Source of the DNA: Paracoccus sp. M683
Lineage (GTDB): Bacteria > Pseudomonadota > Alphaproteobacteria > Rhodobacterales > Rhodobacteraceae
Assembly: GCF_007096355.1 (NCBI RefSeq)
Contig: NZ_VKDF01000004.1
Coordinates: forward strand, 681,483 to 745,482
Direction: 5' to 3'
Length of the DNA: 64,000 nucleotides
Made by a program: the position numbers and the translations under genes. Shown piece after piece: positions 11,301-19,303 of this stretch (its first letter is position 1; each line of letters starts with the position of its first letter). Under the pieces are notes generated by a model. That model worked only from the letters and a program-made list of their open reading frames with translations. It ran no database searches and was not told the DNA's origin.

Positions 11301-11743
11301 AGATCGGCGGCGGAAATCACGGTCATGCCGTTCTCGGCCGCTGTGGCCTGATCGTCGGCGGCAAGAACCGCGTTGTTCCTGCCGTCCAGATGCAGCGTAT
11401 AGTCATCGGCGCTGAAATGGATCGCCTCGACACCGCGAAGCCAGTCGGTGCCCTCATCCGTGGCCATGGATCTTACCACCACATTTGCCGAATTGCCGAT
11501 CCGGGTGATGCCGTAGTCGTCAATGCCACCCAGATAGATCGCCGTATCCGCGCCGCGCCCACCGATCAGCAGATCGTTCCCGGCACCGCCCGTCAGCCAG
11601 TCATCGCCGCCCAGGCCGATGATGATGTCGTGCCCCGCCCCGCCCGACAGGTCATTGGACCGGTTGTTTCCAAGGATCATTGGACCGACGGATATGACGC
11701 CCCCGGCCTTGTGGAAGCCCTTGTGACCCATGAGGTGTTTCAT
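8315..11743 (-). CDS. ExeM/NucH-type extracellular nuclease with RTX and cadherin-like domains
   Basis: A 1142-residue secreted protein. The start at 11743 was chosen because GGGAG lies 7 nt before it; a longer frame upstream lacks such a site. Order: RTX/haemolysin-type calcium-binding nonapeptides (about 35-75, e.g. GGAGNDLLIGGRGAD), VCBS/cadherin-like repeats (about 110-325), a lamin-tail-like domain (starting RINEFHYDN, about 330-460), an OB-fold nucleic-acid-binding segment (about 490-590) and a C-terminal endonuclease/exonuclease/phosphatase domain (about 770-1135). The last holds FALQEIENGG, VSSHFKSKGD, LLGDMNAY and SSDHDP. There is no Sec signal peptide, and here the RTX repeats are near the N-terminus. 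A plausible role is degradation of extracellular DNA for nutrients or biofilm turnover. Confidence 0.88.
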   Translation of the reverse strand: MKHLMGHKGFHKAGGVISVGPMILGNNRSNDLSGGAGHDIIIGLGGDDWLTGGAGNDLLIGGRGADTAIYLGGIDDYGITRIGNSANVVVRSMATDEGTDWLRGVEAIHFSADDYTLHLDGRNNAVLAADDQATAAENGMTVISAADLLANDREFDGDAMTVTAVSDAASGAVVSLVDGQISYDPGSLFDHLAEGQTATDTFTYTVDDGKGGTDTATVTVTITGSNDAPVLTATTSIEMAENGTTVAAGLVASDVDGSTLTYAIAGGADAALFQIDAETGELSFVTAPDHENPTDAGGDNVYDVTVSVTDDQGASDSADIAVTVTDLDEAPPLEARINEFHYDNAGTDTGEFIEIRVTAGGDASGLSVQLYNGNNGATYGTLSIADATMTSDGEFDYYVWDLPANGLQNGAPDGMALINGAEVVEFLSYEGEMTATGGAAAGMTSTDIGVSEGGSDPAGLSLQRGEEGGWAAPATETKGAANSDDGGGGEAMPALISAIQGSTDVSTLIGQRVEVTAVVVHIAANGFYIQEEDADADLDALTSEGIFVYTGGGTAVALGDLVQLDGTVDEYFGMTQLTGISEVVTVSTGNEMPTAAVVTLSPEGFNYEAVEGMRVAVVSGTSDPLTVIENFNLDRYGEIVISAGAQYQPTQLYDAQTQADEVAALAQDNANNRLIIEDGISAQNPDGFQFIPNGSDGDNGNGYVDAGDTFGNDGATLRLGAQFNGPVEGVMTYQFGDYALIPTEQLPIDETTNSGARQDSPDDVGGELQVASINVLNYFTTLSGGTGPDGTLDPRGATTQADLLRQTEKLVATMTGTGAEVFALQEIENGGFGEGSAIDALVDALNAEAQVTGSGAVYAFVDPTGNGGFVGDDAIMTGIIYDSAQVTLIHTEYVVFDEPSAEATYQLAKVLDDALPQGTYLEDYQRNRPSVAATFEDADGNQFTVVSSHFKSKGDSGLAALADAAQAYLDSNGEAAGFTQADIDALRADPNFDQGDGQAYWNGVRTDAAGELADWLGTSYGGGGITDYILLGDMNAYAQEDPVQLLRDRGLTDLIDQFIGQDQAYSYVFDGQRGTLDQGLASAGLADNVTGATEWHVNADEPDLLGYNSTFTDAGFYNPGPYASSDHDPLIVGLTLGDDQMV

Positions 11744-11935
11744 CGCGATTCTCCCGGTTGTTGGCGAAGTGCTTTCTGCGTGCATTGCGTAACGGAACGG
11801 TGACTCAGCCGGGAAAGGCTGTCCATAGCAACCTTGGGTTGCGCAGCGCCGGTCGGGGTGGATGTCGACGGATGGGGCAGGTTGGCTTAACCGGGACAGC
11901 TGCCATGGATTCCCCCTGGCAGCCCCTGATGGCTG

Positions 11936-12061
11936 TTACTGCCGAAACGTCTTGCCCCAGACCGAGGGCGTCAGCCCGGTTTGCTTGCGCGGCAGCGTCG
12001 TCAGGTGGCTTTGGCTGGAAAAGCCGCAGGCGGCGACCACGGCCGAGCGGCTGGAGGGGCT
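11936..12061 (-). pseudogene. Remnant of an AraC-family regulator (C-terminal HTH only)
   Basis: About 40 codons ending at the TAA at 11936-11938 encode AVVAACGFSSQSHL, then TTLPRKQTGLTPSVW. This is the second helix-turn-helix of AraC/XylS regulators, with a Pro where Phe is usual. Upstream on the same strand the frame no longer matches the family, so the N-terminal domain and first helix-turn-helix are gone. Confidence 0.7.
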
Positions 12062-12335
12062 GGCAGCACTGCCCGGCTGTGGCGATATCCGCCTGTCTTT
12101 GACGCCCGCCGCCGCCATTGGCCCCTTTGTCGTGTCGCCGCTCTCGCAGGTGATGGCCGTGCATTATCCCGTGCATTATGCGGAAATCGTGGCCTCTTTC
12201 GCCTCGCGTTCCGCCGGGCCGGGCATGCGGCCCAATATCGACGGGGCCAGCCATATCGACCTGCATCGCAAGCCGGAATATGTGCCTGCCGTGGCCGCCA
12301 GGCTGGCTGATTTCTTTGCCGTGAACCTTGGCTAG
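12030..12335 (+). pseudogene. C-terminal fragment resembling an alpha/beta-hydrolase
   Basis: An open frame ending at 12335 closes with DGASHIDLHRKPEYVP and a final LADFF. This looks like the catalytic-His end of small alpha/beta-hydrolases, often written as GASHVDLYDKPEYV. No proper N-terminus or start is visible. It overlaps the AraC remnant on the other strand, which supports gene decay rather than two live genes. The family call is a resemblance from memory and is uncertain. Confidence 0.4.
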
Positions 12336-12445
12336 ATACGGGTGGGGTTGGGTGGTCGGTCCGTGCCCGGTCCGGGTGACCGATGGTGTGGCCAAAGGTT
12401 TCGCCTGGGGTCATGGTTTCCACGAACATGGACGATGGGGCCATC

Positions 12446-13343
12446 ATGAATCAGCTTTTGGCGATGCGAACCTTTGTCAGACTGGTCGAGACCGCGTCCT
12501 TTACCCGGACAGCGGATCAGTTGTGCATAGCCCGTTCGACGGCCAGCAAGCTGATCGCCGATCTTGAGCGATATCTGGGGGTCAGGCTTGTCGAGCGGAC
12601 GACGCGCAAGATCGGGGTCACGGCCGAGGGCCTGGCCTATCATGACCGGATCGCCGGCATTCTTGCCGATTTGGACGATGCGGACCGGGCAATCAGGGGA
12701 TCCGGCCTGAAACCGGCTGGCCGGCTGCGCATCGAAGCCCCGCGATCATTCGCTGATCGTCTGCTGATACCGATGCTGCCCGGATTTGCCGCCGATTATC
12801 CAGATATCCAGATCGCGCTTGGGGTCAATGACAGGACCGCCAACATGATCGGGGAAGGGGTCCATTGCGCGATCCGCGGAGGCCCCCGACGGACCCGTCG
12901 ATGATTGCCCGCCGTCTTGCAGAATTTCCCTATGTCACCTGTGCCGCGCCGGCCTATCTGGAACGGCACGGGATGCCGCAGCAGCCATCCGATCTTGCCG
13001 GGACGGCCATGCGAGCATCGGCTATTTCTCGGCCACCTCGGAACGGGCGCAGCCGTTGATCTTCGAGAGAGACGGCGAAAGGGTCGAGACCGAGGCCGGG
13101 CCCTATCAGACCAATGACGGCGAAAGCATGATCACGATGATGCGGGCGGGCATGGGTATCGGGCAGAGTCGTCGAGCCTTCTTGCAGCCTTGTCTGGACC
13201 GGGGCGAGCTTGTGGCGGTTCTGCCGGACTGGACCAGACCCGCCCTGACCATGCACGCCATCTATCCGCCAAGCCGGCGGCAGAACGGCCGGCTGCGGGC
13301 TTTTCTGGACTGGCTGGCACAGCAGCAGTTCCAGACGACCTAG
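12446..13343 (+). pseudogene. LysR-family transcriptional regulator broken by two frameshifts
   Basis: The ATG at 12446 begins a normal LysR DNA-binding domain (MNQLLAMRTFVRLVETASFT, then TRTADQLCIARSTASKLI). The frame changes near 12880, after CAIRGG, and continues as DPSMIARRLAEFPYVT. It changes again near 13010 and continues as GYFSATSERAQPLIF to the stop at 13343. Read across the shifts it is a full-length LysR protein of about 300 residues, with its effector domain intact in sequence but out of frame. Either the gene is inactive or the assembly has two indels here. The preceding hydrolase-like fragment suggests the whole block is decaying. Confidence 0.8.
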
Positions 13344-13386
13344 ATGTCCGGTGCCCCGGAGGATCGGGGTGCCAGCCGCAGGCAGC

Positions 13387-13857
13387 TTATTGCGCGGTCA
13401 GTTCAAGCCCAAGCGCCTGCGCCATCTTCAGTTCCTCGCACATGAACCACAGATCGGCGATCCTGCCATCCGCATTGAAACGCGCCACCGCGATTTCTTC
13501 CCATTCGATGCGCTGGCCCGTCGCGGGCATGCCGACGAACTCGCCGGAATGCAGCACGTTCATCCGAAACCGCATCATCACGGTGTCGCCGTCACCGACC
13601 AGTTCCTCGACCGTCATCTTCTGATCGCTCAATGCCGCCAGAAGGGGTTTCCAGCCGGCCCTTACCCATTGCAGGAAGTTGCCCTTTTCCGGGATCGAGG
13701 CGCCACGGGCAACGAACAGGTTCGCAAGGCCCGCGCGGCGGGTGACGGCGTCTTTGGTAACGAGTTGTTCGATCACGTCGAAGCGCCCGTTGGGCATCGC
13801 GTCTTGCGGCAAGACGCGCAGACTTTCCTTGTTTCTGGCTTCGGTTTCATTGGCCAT
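13387..13857 (-). CDS. SnoaL-like / NTF2-fold protein
   Basis: A 156-residue protein starting at the ATG at 13857, 7 nt after AGGAGA; the longer upstream frame lacks a site. It has the pattern of the SnoaL-like polyketide-cyclase or ester-cyclase branch of the NTF2 fold: a conserved VGDGDTVMMRF strand, then HSGEFVGMPATG and RIADLWFM. Members are small cone-shaped enzymes or binding proteins with very diverse ligands, so no substrate can be assigned. The gene is convergent with the LysR remnant. Confidence 0.75.
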   Translation of the reverse strand: MANETEARNKESLRVLPQDAMPNGRFDVIEQLVTKDAVTRRAGLANLFVARGASIPEKGNFLQWVRAGWKPLLAALSDQKMTVEELVGDGDTVMMRFRMNVLHSGEFVGMPATGQRIEWEEIAVARFNADGRIADLWFMCEELKMAQALGLELTAQ

Positions 13858-14331
13858 GTCGGTGTCTCCTTTGATGTCGAAAGGCGATTTCGCCCTCTCG
13901 ACGCCAGAGATATGGGCGCCTTGTGGAAACAAGAGGCGCGATTTATGGCATGTGAATTCATCTGCATGGATAATCAGATCACCCGCCGCTTCGTCGGACG
14001 GGGCGCGATGACGGGCTTGTCCCGGCCGGCTGTGCAGATTGATACTCACTGACCTTTCCAGCCCCGTCGACCGGCTGTTCTGCCCCTGGTTTCAAAGATG
14101 TCGATAGATGCGAGACCCGCCGGCGCATGGCCGGGGCGGTTGATGATGAGGGACGGGCTCATGTTCTGGAACGGCTCGCGCGGCCATCCATTCCGAGAGT
14201 GCAACCGCCCGCCATATCTGCTAAAATATGGGCAGAGGACGGTTCGGCCCGGCATGTCTGCGGGTGGGGGCCGGGATCTCCGGCTGATGCCTCGCCTTGC
14301 TCCGGGCCCTCCAGAAAGGGAGGATGCAGTC

Positions 14332-15219
14332 ATGTCCCGAGAGACCATTGGAAACCCGTTGAGTTGGAGCGTGCAGAAGCTTGCCGGCGCAGGCCGGGGC
14401 GTTGGCGCGGCCGTTGACGGGGTCGTCAGCCATGAAATGACCATGCCCGGCGTCAACCGGATCGGCCTGGCCGATATCCGCGCGGCGCTGCGCAAGGGGG
14501 GCGAGGATTTCGCCGCCCTGCGCTCGGATGTGATCACGGCGATGGTGCTTTATCCGGTGATCGGTTTCGCCCTTGCGGTATGGGCGTTCAATGTCGGGCA
14601 GGTGCATCTGCTGTTTCCGCTGGTGGCGGGCTTTCCGTTGGTCGGGCCGGTTGCTGCCGTCGGACTTTACGTGATGAGCCGGCGGCGCGAACAGGGTCTG
14701 GAAACGGATTGGGGCGCGGTGTTCAGCACGCTGACGGGGCGGGTGCTTGGGCCGGTGCTGTTGCTGGCCTGCCTGCTGGCGGCGATCTTCGTGCTGTGGC
14801 TGGTTGTCGCACATGCGATCTGGGCGGCCACGATGGGCCCGCAGACCTATGATGGCATCATGGCCTTTCTGAACGCCACGCTGACCACCGGCGCAGGCTG
14901 GGCCATGATCCTTGTCGGGGTTGGTGTCGGCTTTGTCTTTGCCGCCGTGGTGCTGTGCATCAGCCTGGTGTCCTTTCCGATGCTGATCGACCGGCCGGTG
15001 GGCGTGCCGGTGGCGCTGGCGACCTCGCTTGCGGTTGCGCGGCGCAATCCCGGCGCGACGATGGTATGGGGGCTGGTCGTTGCTGTGCTGCTGGTGCTGG
15101 GAATGATCCCGTTCTTTTCCGGGCTGATCGTGGTGCTGCCCATTCTGGGCCACGCGACCTGGCACCTGTATCGCCGCGCCGTGACCTGGCCAGACCAGGC
15201 GCCCCGGTTTGAAAGCTAG
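14332..15219 (+). CDS. DUF2189 integral membrane protein
   Basis: A 295-residue membrane protein. The start at 14332 follows GGGAGG by about 8 nt and trims an implausible polar extension of the open frame. After about 70 soluble residues come roughly six hydrophobic helices (about residues 70-285), including YPVIGFALAVWAFNVG and PLVGPVAAVGLYVMSRR. This matches the DUF2189 family of predicted inner-membrane proteins, common in alpha- and betaproteobacteria and of unknown function. It is a single gene with a strong hairpin downstream. Confidence 0.8.
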   Translation: MSRETIGNPLSWSVQKLAGAGRGVGAAVDGVVSHEMTMPGVNRIGLADIRAALRKGGEDFAALRSDVITAMVLYPVIGFALAVWAFNVGQVHLLFPLVAGFPLVGPVAAVGLYVMSRRREQGLETDWGAVFSTLTGRVLGPVLLLACLLAAIFVLWLVVAHAIWAATMGPQTYDGIMAFLNATLTTGAGWAMILVGVGVGFVFAAVVLCISLVSFPMLIDRPVGVPVALATSLAVARRNPGATMVWGLVVAVLLVLGMIPFFSGLIVVLPILGHATWHLYRRAVTWPDQAPRFES

Positions 15220-15258
15220 CGCGGGGGCCTTGCGGGGCTGCCCGCCGCGATGACCTTT

Positions 15259-15296
15259 GGGCCTTGGCGCCGCCTCTTTGGCCGGCGCCAAGGCCC
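15259..15296. terminator. Strong hairpin between convergent genes
   Basis: GGGCCTTGGCGCCG (15259-15272) pairs perfectly with CGGCGCCAAGGCCC (15283-15296) over a 10-nt loop. It sits between the DUF2189 gene and the end of the catabolic operon and could stop transcription from both sides. There is no long T-tract. Confidence 0.6.
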
Positions 15297-15331
15297 GATG
15301 CAAAGTCGCCCGCCAGCGGGCGCGCGCGATC

Positions 15332-16711
15332 CTAGCCGAATACCCGTGTCAGCGCCCCGTCGATCGCCGTGGTGATGCGGTCGATGTCATCGGGCCGTGC
15401 GATCAGCGCAGGCGACAGGCACAGCGTGTTGTTCAGCCCCGGCAGCGAACGGTTGGTCGCGCCGATGATCACGCCCTGCGACAGGCAATCTGCGACCACC
15501 GCCTGAACCTTCTTCTCGTCCGCCGGTTCCTTGGTCTTGCGATCGGCGACCAGTTCGGCGCCGCAGAACAGGCCCCGGCCACGCACATCGCCCACCACTG
15601 CATGCCGGTCCATCAGCGTGGTCAGGTTGTCCATCAGCCGGTTGCCCATGGCCAGGGTGTTTTCCAACAACCCCTCATCCTCGATGATGCGCATGTTCTC
15701 GATCGCCGCGACCGGGCCGGCGGTGCAGCCGCCAAAGGTCGAGATGTCGCGGAAATAGCCCATCGGGTCGGCGGCATCATCCTTGAACATCTCGAAGACG
15801 CGCTCGGTCGTAACGGTGCAGGAAATCGCGGCATAGCCCGAGGCGACGCCCTTGGCCATGGTCACGAAATCGGGCTGGATGCCATAATTCTGATAGCCGA
15901 ACCAGGTGCCGGTGCGGCCCAGGCCGCAAACCACCTCGTCGATATGCAGAAGGATATCGTATTTGCGGCAGATTTCCTGCACGCGCGGCCAATAGCCATC
16001 GGGGGGCGTGATGACGCCGCCGCCCGCCGTGACCGGTTCCAGCACCAGCGCGCCGATGGTGTCGGGGCCTTCGCGCAAGATCACCTCTTCGATGGCGTCG
16101 GCAGCGCGTTCGCCGTAATTCGCCACATCCCATTGCGCGCGGTATTCCAGGCAATGCGGCACCCGGACAAAGCCATCGGGATAGGGGCCGTATTGCATCG
16201 CCCGCTGATCCTGCCCCGAGGTCGCCAGCGTTCCGATGGTGGTGCCGTGATAGTCGCGGTCGCGATAGAGGATCTTCCATTTGCGTCCGCCATGCTGGCG
16301 TGCGGCGATCTGGCGGACCATCTTGTAGACCTTTTCATTCGCCTCGGACCCCGAGTTCGAATAATAGACCCGGCTCAGCCCCGGCATCTTGTCGATCAGC
16401 TGCTGTGCGAATACCGCGCCGGGAACAGTGCCCGCCGCACCGGCGTAATAGTTCAGCTTGATCAGCTGATCACGCACCGCATTGGCGATGCTTTCGCGGC
16501 CATAGCCCACATTGACCGTCCAGACCCCGCCCGAGACGCCGTCCAGATATTCCTTGCCCGTCGCGTCCCACAGGCGCATGCCCTTGCCCTCGACAAAGAC
16601 GCGGGGGTCCATGGTTTCATAGGGCTTGTGCTGGCTGAGATGGTGCCAGACATGGTTGCGGTCGGCGGCGACCACGGCCGAGATGTCGTTCTGTGTCAGA
16701 TCAAGGGTCAT
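15332..16711 (-). CDS. tpa: Class III aminotransferase, taurine:pyruvate aminotransferase type
   Basis: A 459-residue PLP-dependent omega-aminotransferase. The ATG at 16711 follows GGAGG by 6 nt. Family marks are SNSGSEANEKVYKM (PLP phosphate site), HIDEVVCGLGRTG and the Schiff-base lysine in MAKGVASGY. The whole protein reads very like the Tpa enzymes of Paracoccus and relatives, which move the amino group of taurine or similar omega-amines to pyruvate. No taurine transporter or sulfoacetaldehyde acetyltransferase gene is near. It is the last gene of the 15.3-26.1 kb operon, so its real substrate may be an amino intermediate of that pathway. The symbol reflects family resemblance. Confidence 0.85.
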   Translation of the reverse strand: MTLDLTQNDISAVVAADRNHVWHHLSQHKPYETMDPRVFVEGKGMRLWDATGKEYLDGVSGGVWTVNVGYGRESIANAVRDQLIKLNYYAGAAGTVPGAVFAQQLIDKMPGLSRVYYSNSGSEANEKVYKMVRQIAARQHGGRKWKILYRDRDYHGTTIGTLATSGQDQRAMQYGPYPDGFVRVPHCLEYRAQWDVANYGERAADAIEEVILREGPDTIGALVLEPVTAGGGVITPPDGYWPRVQEICRKYDILLHIDEVVCGLGRTGTWFGYQNYGIQPDFVTMAKGVASGYAAISCTVTTERVFEMFKDDAADPMGYFRDISTFGGCTAGPVAAIENMRIIEDEGLLENTLAMGNRLMDNLTTLMDRHAVVGDVRGRGLFCGAELVADRKTKEPADEKKVQAVVADCLSQGVIIGATNRSLPGLNNTLCLSPALIARPDDIDRITTAIDGALTRVFG

Positions 16712-16741
16712 GCTTGCCTCCTGCAAGATGTCGGGTTTGGC

Positions 16742-17518
16742 TTAGGCTACGGCCCGCGCACCAGTGATTTCAACCAGAGAACCGCAGATGAAGGCGGCTT
16801 CCTCCGAGGCGAGGAAAGCCACCAGGGCGGCCACCTCGCCCGGGCGGCCGATGCGGCCAAGCGGGACCAGCCGGTCCAGATCGGCGATGCTGCGCCCGGC
16901 GCGTTTCACGCCCGCCTCCAGCATCGGCGTGTGTATCTCGCCAGGGCAGACGGCATTCACGCGGATCTGCTGGCTGGCATGGTCGCGGGCGAGGTTCTGG
17001 GTAAAGCTGGCAACCGCCGCCTGGGTCACATAATAGGCGATATGGCCCGGTGCGGGATGCAGCCCCCATTGCGAGGCGGTGTTGACGATGGCCCCGCCGC
17101 CCGCCGCAATCATATGGGGCAGGGCGGCACGGCACAGATGGAACATCGCATCCAGATTGACGGCAAAGGACAGGCGCCAGTCCTCGGGCGTCAGCGACAG
17201 CAGATCGCCGCGCCGGTTGATGCCGGCATTGTTGCATAGCACGTCGATGCGGCCCTCGGTCGCGATGACGTCGCCGATGATCGCGGCGCATCCTTCTGGC
17301 GCGGCGATGTCGCTGGCCAGCGCACGGGCCTTGCCGCCATCCGCCAGAATGCGGGCCACGGTTTCGGCTGCGCCCTTGGCATTCACATCAGTGGTGACGA
17401 CCCGCGCGCCCTCGGCGGCGAAACGGCTGCAAATGGCGGCGCCGATACCGCCTGCCGCGCCGGCGACAACGACGGTTCGGTCGATGAAGCGCCGGGGAAG
17501 ATGCGGGGGCAAATGCAT
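16742..17518 (-). CDS. SDR-family oxidoreductase lacking the catalytic lysine
   Basis: A 258-residue short-chain dehydrogenase with GAAGGIG (about residues 20-26) for NAD(P) binding and CNNAGINRRG. The usual YxxxK is replaced: the sequence reads AYYVTQAAV, so Gln stands where the catalytic Lys should be. I checked the codons (TAT TAT GTG ACC CAG). This may reduce activity or mark a different use. The start ATG is preceded by GAGGTAGACC and lies 4 bp after the upstream SDR gene. It belongs to the catabolic operon, probably for oxidation or reduction of a hydroxy/keto intermediate. Confidence 0.8.
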   Translation of the reverse strand: MHLPPHLPRRFIDRTVVVAGAAGGIGAAICSRFAAEGARVVTTDVNAKGAAETVARILADGGKARALASDIAAPEGCAAIIGDVIATEGRIDVLCNNAGINRRGDLLSLTPEDWRLSFAVNLDAMFHLCRAALPHMIAAGGGAIVNTASQWGLHPAPGHIAYYVTQAAVASFTQNLARDHASQQIRVNAVCPGEIHTPMLEAGVKRAGRSIADLDRLVPLGRIGRPGEVAALVAFLASEEAAFICGSLVEITGARAVA

Positions 17519-17522
17519 GGGT

Positions 17523-18272
17523 CTACCTCAGATAGCTGCCGCCGTTCACGTCCAGCACCGCGCCATTCAGCGAGGCTTGCGAGGGACGGAAGGCAAAGGC
17601 GGTGATTTCGGCGATTTCCTCGGGCGTGGCCATGCGGGCGATGGGGATGTCCGCCAGGGCTGCGGCCTCGCCATGTTGGGCGACAAAGGCCTCGGCCATT
17701 TCGGTGCGCACCCAGCCCGGCGCCAGCGCGACCGAGGTGATGCCTTCATGCCCGTGGCTTTGGGCGATGGATTTGGTCAGGTTGATCAGCGCCGCTTTCG
17801 AGGCGCCATAGGCCATGGCGTCCGAGCCATAGCCCCGCTGTCCGGCCCGGCTGGCCATATTGACGATACGCCCGCCGCCGGCCTTGCGGAAATGCCCGAT
17901 GGCCAGTTTCGACAGATCGACGGCAGCGAGGAAATTCACCCGCATCTCGCGTTCCCAGACCCGCTGCCAATCGGTCATCGGCGCGTCGACACCGATTTCC
18001 GGGCGGATGCCCGCATTGTTGACCAGCCCCGTCAGATGACCCGCAGCAGCCACCGCCTGTTCCCACGGCATCTGCGGCCCGGTGCGATCCGACAGGTCGG
18101 CGGCAATGCACCAGCCGTTTCCGTCGACCGCGGCCAGCAGCGCCTGAGCCGCGTCCCGATTGCGGCCATAGTGGATGACGACGCGGGCGCCGTCTCCCGC
18201 CAGCGCGCGGCAGATCGCCTGACCGATGGCCCCGGTTGCGCCGGTGACAAGGATGGTCTGCCCGGCCAGCAT
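17523..18272 (-). CDS. SDR-family oxidoreductase
   Basis: A 249-residue classical SDR with TGATGAIG (about residues 10-17), NNAG and an intact YGASK. The ATG at 18272 overlaps the stop of the racemase-family gene by one base (TGATG); a GTG one codon earlier is the alternative start. It ends GGSYLR, as do many 3-oxoacyl-ACP-reductase-like SDRs. The fixed position between the racemase-family gene and a second SDR suggests it works on an intermediate of the same pathway. The substrate is unknown. Confidence 0.85.
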   Translation of the reverse strand: MLAGQTILVTGATGAIGQAICRALAGDGARVVIHYGRNRDAAQALLAAVDGNGWCIAADLSDRTGPQMPWEQAVAAAGHLTGLVNNAGIRPEIGVDAPMTDWQRVWEREMRVNFLAAVDLSKLAIGHFRKAGGGRIVNMASRAGQRGYGSDAMAYGASKAALINLTKSIAQSHGHEGITSVALAPGWVRTEMAEAFVAQHGEAAALADIPIARMATPEEIAEITAFAFRPSQASLNGAVLDVNGGSYLR

Positions 18273-19303
18273 CACAGCTGATCCACCTGCGGACCCCAGG
18301 TGTCCGACATGGCAAAGCCCTGCGCAAAGGGGTCACCCGGATCCAGCCGCAGGTGCTGGCGGCCAAAGACATAGCCCTGCCCGGTAATGCGTGGCAGCAC
18401 GGCGGGGTGATCGCCCACGGTGGTTTCGCCCAGCATTTCGGCGGTGAACGTGCCGCCGATGATGCTGTGGGACAGGCGCTTGTCGCCGGTCCTGACCTGC
18501 CCGCGCGCATGCAGCACCGCCAGATTGGCCGACGAGCCGGTGCCACAGGGCGAGCGGTCGACGCGGCCCGGCTTCAGCGTGGTGCAGGTGTTGACCGAGC
18601 CATCGGGGCGATAGTCGCGAAACATCACATAGGCGATGTCGTTGAGGCTGGCGATCTGGGGGTGCTGAACGGCGATCTGTTCGGCCAGCAGCGCCTTGAT
18701 CCGCATACCGGCCTCGGCCAGGGCGCGGGCCTGTTGTGGCACGATGCCGAGGCCGATCTGATCGACATCAATCTGGGCGTAAAACACCCCGCCAAAGGCG
18801 ATGTCGGCCCTGATCGAGCCCCAGTCAGGTGTCTGGACCAGCGCGTCAAGCCGGGCCACGAAGGCCGGCACATTGTCCAGACTGACCGACAGGCAGCGCC
18901 CGTTTTCGCAACGCGCCCGCGCGACGATCAGCCCCGCCGCCGTATCCAGCCGCACCACGGTTTCCGGTTCCACCATCGGCACGCGACCGCTTTCCAGCAG
19001 CGCTGTCACCACGCAGATACAGTTCGATCCCGACATCGGATGGGCGCGATCCGGTTGCAGCACGATGAACCCCGCATCCGCATCGGGCCGCGTCGGCGGG
19101 ACCAGCAGGTTGGTCGTGTGGACCACCTGCGCGCGTGGCTCGCGCGTCAAGAACAGCCGCAGCGAGGGATCGACCTCGTTCAGGTGATTCATCTTCTCCA
19201 GCATGGTCGCGCCCGGAATTTCGGGCGCACCACCGATCAGCACATTGCCGCTTTCGCCCTGGCAATGGACCAGCAGGATATCGAGACTGTCGGTGAAGTT
19301 CAT
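18272..19303 (-). CDS. Proline racemase superfamily enzyme (hydroxyproline epimerase/dehydratase type)
   Basis: A 343-residue member of the proline racemase fold. The first catalytic motif reads PMSGSNC, so Ser replaces the first Cys of proline racemase. The second motif, DRSPCGTGSSA, keeps its Cys. Within the superfamily such Ser/Cys enzymes act on hydroxyprolines as epimerases or as a dehydratase, rather than as true proline racemases. The ATG at 19303 overlaps the stop of the aldehyde dehydrogenase gene by 4 nt. The neighbouring oxidase-like, DHDPS-family and aldehyde dehydrogenase genes fit a hydroxyproline-type pathway. Whether it epimerises or dehydrates cannot be settled from the sequence. 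Confidence 0.85.
   Translation of the reverse strand: MNFTDSLDILLVHCQGESGNVLIGGAPEIPGATMLEKMNHLNEVDPSLRLFLTREPRAQVVHTTNLLVPPTRPDADAGFIVLQPDRAHPMSGSNCICVVTALLESGRVPMVEPETVVRLDTAAGLIVARARCENGRCLSVSLDNVPAFVARLDALVQTPDWGSIRADIAFGGVFYAQIDVDQIGLGIVPQQARALAEAGMRIKALLAEQIAVQHPQIASLNDIAYVMFRDYRPDGSVNTCTTLKPGRVDRSPCGTGSSANLAVLHARGQVRTGDKRLSHSIIGGTFTAEMLGETTVGDHPAVLPRITGQGYVFGRQHLRLDPGDPFAQGFAMSDTWGPQVDQL

Noticed and set aside
15257..17239. A 660-codon plus-strand frame opposite the aminotransferase and SDR genes
   Set aside because: Its composition (Gly/Ala/His/Arg-rich, no domain) is typical of an antisense shadow in high-GC DNA; the minus strand has clear enzymes.
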